Shown here one piece after another: positions 23,001 through 29,000 of a DNA stretch of 30,109 nt. The notes under the pieces were generated by a model, which was not told the origin of the DNA, made no database searches, and worked only from the letters and a program-made list of their open reading frames with translations. Source of the stretch: Nemertoderma westbladi (lineage: Eukaryota; Xenacoelomorpha; Nemertodermatida; Nemertodermatidae); contig JAUCBJ010002179.1 in assembly GCA_032718475.1 (NCBI GenBank), positions 1 through 30,109 of the forward strand, read 5' to 3'. The translations under genes were made by a program, and so were the position numbers. Each line of letters begins with the position of its first letter. Position 1 is the first letter of the stretch.

Positions 23001-26000
23001 TCTGTTACCTTTATTTGTTTTTTGTATTTCTGTGTTTTCCGCCGTATTTAATTGTTTGTTTGCAGAGTGATTCCTCTAAGGCGATCCTAACGTTGAGTCA
23101 GCAAGTTGCAGAGTTGAAGTCTTCTGTCGTTGAATATAAGGAAAAACAGAACGCCAAGAACATCCAGTTACAATGCCTTACAGAAGAACTTACTAAACTC
23201 AAGATGGAAAATGAGCAGCTAATAGGATATAGTGGAATACTTGGGGCCGGGAGAGTCAGTGGGAGACCAGGAGATAAGGATACTGACGACGAAATAGAGA
23301 GGCTTCGGTTAGTTGAGTTGGGTGGGGGGCAGTTAAAGGTTCTGGGAGAGAGGTAGTTGCGTTTGAATAATAGGGGCAATAATTTTTCCCGCGCACAATA
23401 TCTTCGGAATTATTAATGTCATATTGTTTCAGGGTGATGCTCCTTGAGAAAGACCAAGATATGGTAAAATTACAGCAGTACCAACGCAACCAACAGAAGA
23501 GAGAATCTGATTGGACATCAGAACGCGTTACCTTAGTGAATCAGTGTAAAGAATTGGACGGGGAAGTCAATATGTTAGAAAATGATAAGGAATCATTAAC
23601 TCGGCGGTTGTTGGACAGAGAGCGGAGAGTTGATGAGTTAAAGAAACTTGTGGAACATTTAGAATTTACGGTATGTTAAGTTAATAATTAAGCCGGCGTA
23701 TCATACTTCTTATTATAGCCAAGTTAAATAGTTATTTATTTACATATTTAATTTTAGTTTTTTTAAGTTTACTTTCATTCCTATACCTAGACATCACCTA
23801 TTGTTCAGTGCATTTTCAGTATATAAACATTGTAAATATAATTAAATAAATAGATAACTTTTGTCCAAAATTTTTAGCGCATCTTATTATTTTTCTGTTA
23901 CAGGTGGAAGAAAACACGATTGAATTGGATGTTAAAGACCAGAAATCAGTGAGCCAATCACCGACTAGCTCCAAACATTCCAGCCAATCACCGGGTAGCC
24001 CAACCCGACACCCCCCGACTGAACCAGAGTTTGGGACAGAACCCCTACTTGCGAAGGCAGTGGGCGTTACCTGTCCACATTGTCAGGGCAACGTAGAATT
24101 GTCAATGGAACATCAGTCTTTATTATCAAAAGTAAGTCAACTATATTGTCAGACAGTCAAACTGTAAAGTAATTGCAGGTCTATCGTCAGATATCACTAC
24201 AATCATCCATGCGTTCAGGCTCCATATAGCCTACGACTAAAGATATTGGGAATTTCACTCTGCACTTTACCATAACTTACACTGCCATTGTTAGTAACTG
24301 GTGCGTCAGCCTAACGGTATGGGAACCCGTCTTTTGCTGATGGAGTAAACAATAGGATTAAAAACGTTAACAAATGTTCACCCTTGTGCACAAGGGTTCT
24401 CCCTGCGCTACAGCTATCAACCAAAAGAGAGAAGCCTTAGGGTTGTACTGGTGTTTAGTATTTTACGTAACTGATATACTTCCTTATCTCGACTCATGAC
24501 ACTAAACTAACACGAAACTAAACTGTGACGCGCAGGTAAAAGCCTGTAAAATCCAAATAGGGGTAACTTTCAACGCTATCAAAATTCATCCCTCTTCAGG
24601 AGAAAATCGACGCAAATAACCCTGCTGATTACTCTCGAAAATCAAAATGAAAATACAACCTTTTCTATTGTGTTTCGTTTATTGTTTTCGTTTGAATAAC
24701 GCGCCACTGTAACCTGCTCCTTTCCATAAATTGCGCATTTAATATTGAGGCGGGATATAACTTCGCCGAGATGGGATTTGCGACGAGCGATTATTCTACA
24801 TTATTGTCTTTTTTTATTTTTTATTTAATGTCTTCAACAACATGGCCTGATCATTTATGGTAATAATGGTGCATGACAAAATTGTCCACTAGCCAACACT
24901 TTTCTGTATTCCTTAATAAACCTCTATAACTACCGGTATTTATTTTTTAAATTTAAAATAGCTTAATATTTATTTTGCTTGCAGCCGTTATACGTAGAGT
25001 CCTGTATCTATAATGTAGAGTAGGATCTTTAAATAAAAAAAAGTAAAAGTAAAGTAAATTTTCTTCGGCCACTAGGCCAGGGATTACGCACAAGGTCTGA
25101 CGACTTATTTCCAGTGCGGTCCCCCCAGAACTTTACTCCCCAGAGGAAACTCCACTACTCATTTAGCTACCACTTAAGGATGCAAGGCAGAGAGATGCGC
25201 CCTGGCTGGTCCCTTTAAAGCATTCGTGCCGAAACGAAAACTGCCCTGACCCAATTGAGGATCGAACCCACGCCCTACAGGAGATGTGAATTCAATGCAA
25301 ACACTACACCAAGGTGGAACCTTAGTGTTATGTTATGTTATGTTATGTTATGTTATGTTATGTTATGTTATGTTATGTTATGTTATGTTATGTTATGTTA
25401 TGTTATGTTATGTTATGTTATGTTAAATACGGTATACAGTAACTCTTATTATGGGTTATATTATGGTTTTCATAATTTAAGTTTAAAATAATATTCACCA
25501 ATTATAATAAGTCGTTCTTTTAGCCTATATCTCAAAGTCTTTTAGACTGAGTTCTTTGTTTGATTAAAATAATAGTAATAATTATGATTTTTCTATTTTC
25601 TTATTAAAGATAAACCAACTAACAGACAACCTCAGAGTGGCTCAGAAAATGAAGCGAGAAATGGAATTAAAAATAAATTCACTTAAAGAAGAACTTACAA
25701 ATATTAAAAACAAGGTAATAAGTTAGGACCAGAAGCAGAAGTGGAATTATATCCGAAGTATAGTTTTATACTGTAGTATTATTTGCGCCATGTAACCGCA
25801 TATGGTAATTAATATTAAACATTGTATAGGCCTACAGTAGTATTAATTGTTAACATTACGTAATATAACGTAAACCATAATATACAGTACAACGATGTTG
25901 GTATTATTTTATTATTCGCATAATGCCATATTGTACACCGTCTGTGTCCATTCAGTTTTACTGAACACTGTCGCCATTTTTTTTGCTCATTTTCTCTTAA

Positions 26001-29000
26001 CGCACGCACGCATTATGCAAACACGTGGTGCTTTATGGAATAAAGCAACACGCATTAATATAAATTGAAATAATACATTCTGGAATACGGTAATAAGTTA
26101 TGTTTACATATCATTGATTACTTAGCAGCGTTCCGTCCTATAGGCCGCAACGCTGCAAAGTAGTACTTTGCAGCGTTACGAGTAATTCATCAGGACGTTG
26201 TTAAGTTGACATAATGTAGGAAAATATTTTTCAAACACAAGTCGTGTTACTAACATGAGCCCTCCTCGTGTTACTATCACGAGTCATCGTAATAGCTAAC
26301 ACGGGCTCTCATGATAGCTAACACGAGCCCTCATGATAGCATGAGCTGCAGGTATATTGATTAACACTTACTGATTTATTAAATGTGAATATGAATAACG
26401 AACTTGAAACATTCATGAGAGAACGAAGCTTGGACGAGTTCATTCCTCGAATGGTAACCGACAAGATAGATAGATATAGATTTATTAGACAATATAGATT
26501 TAATTAATTAATTATTGAATTACTATTTTGCTACCTGGTTTTGCTATTCTGCTACTGAGTGCTCATAATAGTAACACGAGGACTCGTGATAGTGACACGA
26601 GGAAGGCTAATGTTAGTAAGTAACAGGAGTGCTCGTGTTAGAAAAATTGTTTTCATGTCCCCTTCCAGGTTCCGTACTATCCATGTTATTTAAAGTAAAA
26701 TAAATATTATTTTTTATATAGCTAAACTTACATGGTTTAAGCCTAATAATTACCTGAAAATGATATTTTATACTCAGAATGAAGATTTGCAGAAGGAACT
26801 GAATAACACCACCTTGCGGGCTTCTGTTGAACTGAAAGCCAACTACGACTTTGAACTTTTAAAGAAAGAAACTGCTTCCTTCTTTGAACAACTTGATTCG
26901 GGTTCCCTTAGCAACCGACGACCACATAGAACACATAGGAGGAATAGTTTACCTATGTTAGTTTACATTGTCGCCATAGTTACTGAACGTCACGAACAGG
27001 TTTACCCTATTATTATCACCTAAGAAAGGGCTACTTTCCACAATTACCCCTGTTTTGGGTGAACCTAACCGATCAGTTTACTGGAATCATCTAATAGTGT
27101 CTGTCTGCATGCAACGTCTAGATCACTTTCTTTTTTTTTAGTTTGTACTGCTGTACATAAATGTACCGGTAAGTTTTTTACTTAAATTACTTCATTAATA
27201 ATTAAATTAAAAATTAAATTAAAAGTTATAATCATAGAATATTAATATTAGGCCTAGGAGTTAATAGTATGTCGGTCTGGCTGTCTGTTTGTCTGTGAAA
27301 TATATTATTTGATATTTTTTTTATTGAATTTCTTTATTGAGACTATTAATTTATATTATATTACTCTCTTTATTATATTAATGATTTATTTTCAGCGCGT
27401 ATATTGAAAAACCTTCAGAGGGCGAATCCAAAACATCCCTAGATGATTCACGCCCGCGATCCAAATCTATATGCAACGCTTTAGCGCAGCAGACAGCCAA
27501 TCGAAACTCAGGGATTCCGGTGTTAAACAGATTGGCTAATAGCAGTCCAGCAAGTCGGGCTGAGTCCCCTTTGGCCAGACGGTTTCACGCGCGAACGCCT
27601 AGCCCTACTCTGCCCAATAGGATCACATTTCACGCACCTACTGATGCGTCACCACAGCAACACCAATCTCAAGTACGTGATGATGACTCATCTTCGTTGC
27701 GGACCAATGAGAGTCTGGTAACCCATAGTTTAGTGGATATAAACATAGACGATACCGATATATCAAGCAGTGCCGAAACCCCTACTAGTGATGTCACTTC
27801 CGCCCATGGTGGAGGCGGCCAATCAGAAGATAGTAACGGCCTTACAGACTCCATGCGCTCCAGCGGACAGTCGGTTTCCATATCCGCCGACAGTCAGTCA
27901 TCTAATCAGATTTCTAGAATTCCTCGCGCAAAATCGGCTCAGGGTAGACGCAGCATGAAGGTGATAATTAATAATTTAATTACCTTAATTAATATTTATT
28001 ATTCAAAGCAGAAACAGTTATTTCGTGAAATTATGTCTATTTTGTCCACAAGAGAAATAATTGGCGTTTATAAACATATTGTATTTTTATTTTGATTGTA
28101 TTTTCTTTGTGATCCAATTTAATGTAGATGATATTTATCTCTGTAATAAATAAGTAATATATTTACTGTACGAAATTTAGGTTTCGAAAAGGAATAAAAG
28201 CTTTTATTTCTCCAAAATACTCCTATATTTCCTCACATGACTGACTATGTTTAGGGATACCTAAACATACTGTAGCACTACAGTATATGTATATATTTTA
28301 AATATTAATCAGTATTTCCCATGAAATTGGATTATTTTATTAATATCCGATCTTATTTATTCCAGGAGATATTGAGGTCATCAACTCCGCCCCCCAAAAA
28401 GATCATCAGCCAATCATCGTCGAATAGACTTCGCAACACTCTATCAGCTTCTAGCCAATCAATTAACAACAGACGACCTCCAGTTCCTGCACCCCGATCA
28501 AAACTCCTCAAAATCAAAATAAAAGATTCTGTCGCTACTACAGATATCGCAACAAATATTCAAGATCCGACGGTTGCCATCGTGACTGACGCTGCCGTAA
28601 ACCAATCAGTTAACGGGATTCACCCATCAGTACCAAAGTTAGTCAACAGAATTGAACAAACAATAAAAGAATCCAAGCAACCACCAACCAGCCAATCAGA
28701 TGCCACTGAACATAAAGCCCCTATTATACATCAACCAATAATAAACGGGCGATCCACCAAACAGCATCAGCCAATAGGAACTGCTCCAACATCTGACAAT
28801 GCGAAACTAATGTTAACTAGTAAATCCCGTGCGCAGGAAATTACTTCAGTAACATCATCCAGTGCCCCAACAACCACTACAGTCACGTCATCCACTTCAT
28901 CAGCAGTAACGTCATCCGTTTTATCGTTAAATACGACAGTTACTCCACCAATTGCGTCTGTAACTACGGCAGCATTCACTCCATCCATTATATCTTCAAC

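Larger units (their letters stand above)
24132..25609 (+). other. intron 9, repeat-bearing
   Basis: 1478 bp with no gene. It holds an 18-bp palindrome (24380-24397), dispersed-repeat copy D (24661-24736), a minus-strand tRNA-derived SINE (about 25040-25320) and a perfect (TGTTA)20 microsatellite (25326-25425). Confidence 0.75.
25715..26777 (+). other. intron 10, carries a fold-back element
   Basis: 1063 bp. 25715-26100 is AT-rich with nothing recognised, apart from a TAGGCCTA at 25827-25834. 26100-26660 holds a 29-bp palindrome and a fold-back element. Confidence 0.7.

Noticed and set aside
24300-24420. possible third tRNA-SINE
   Set aside because: Weak A-box-like (GCGTCAGCCTAACGG) and B-box-like (GGGTTCTCCC) words are about 90 bp apart, too far for a pol III promoter, and neither matches well.
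25255-25491. ORF with repeated MLCYV peptide
   Set aside because: It is a reading of the (TGTTA)20 microsatellite plus the antisense of a SINE, with no independent coding evidence.
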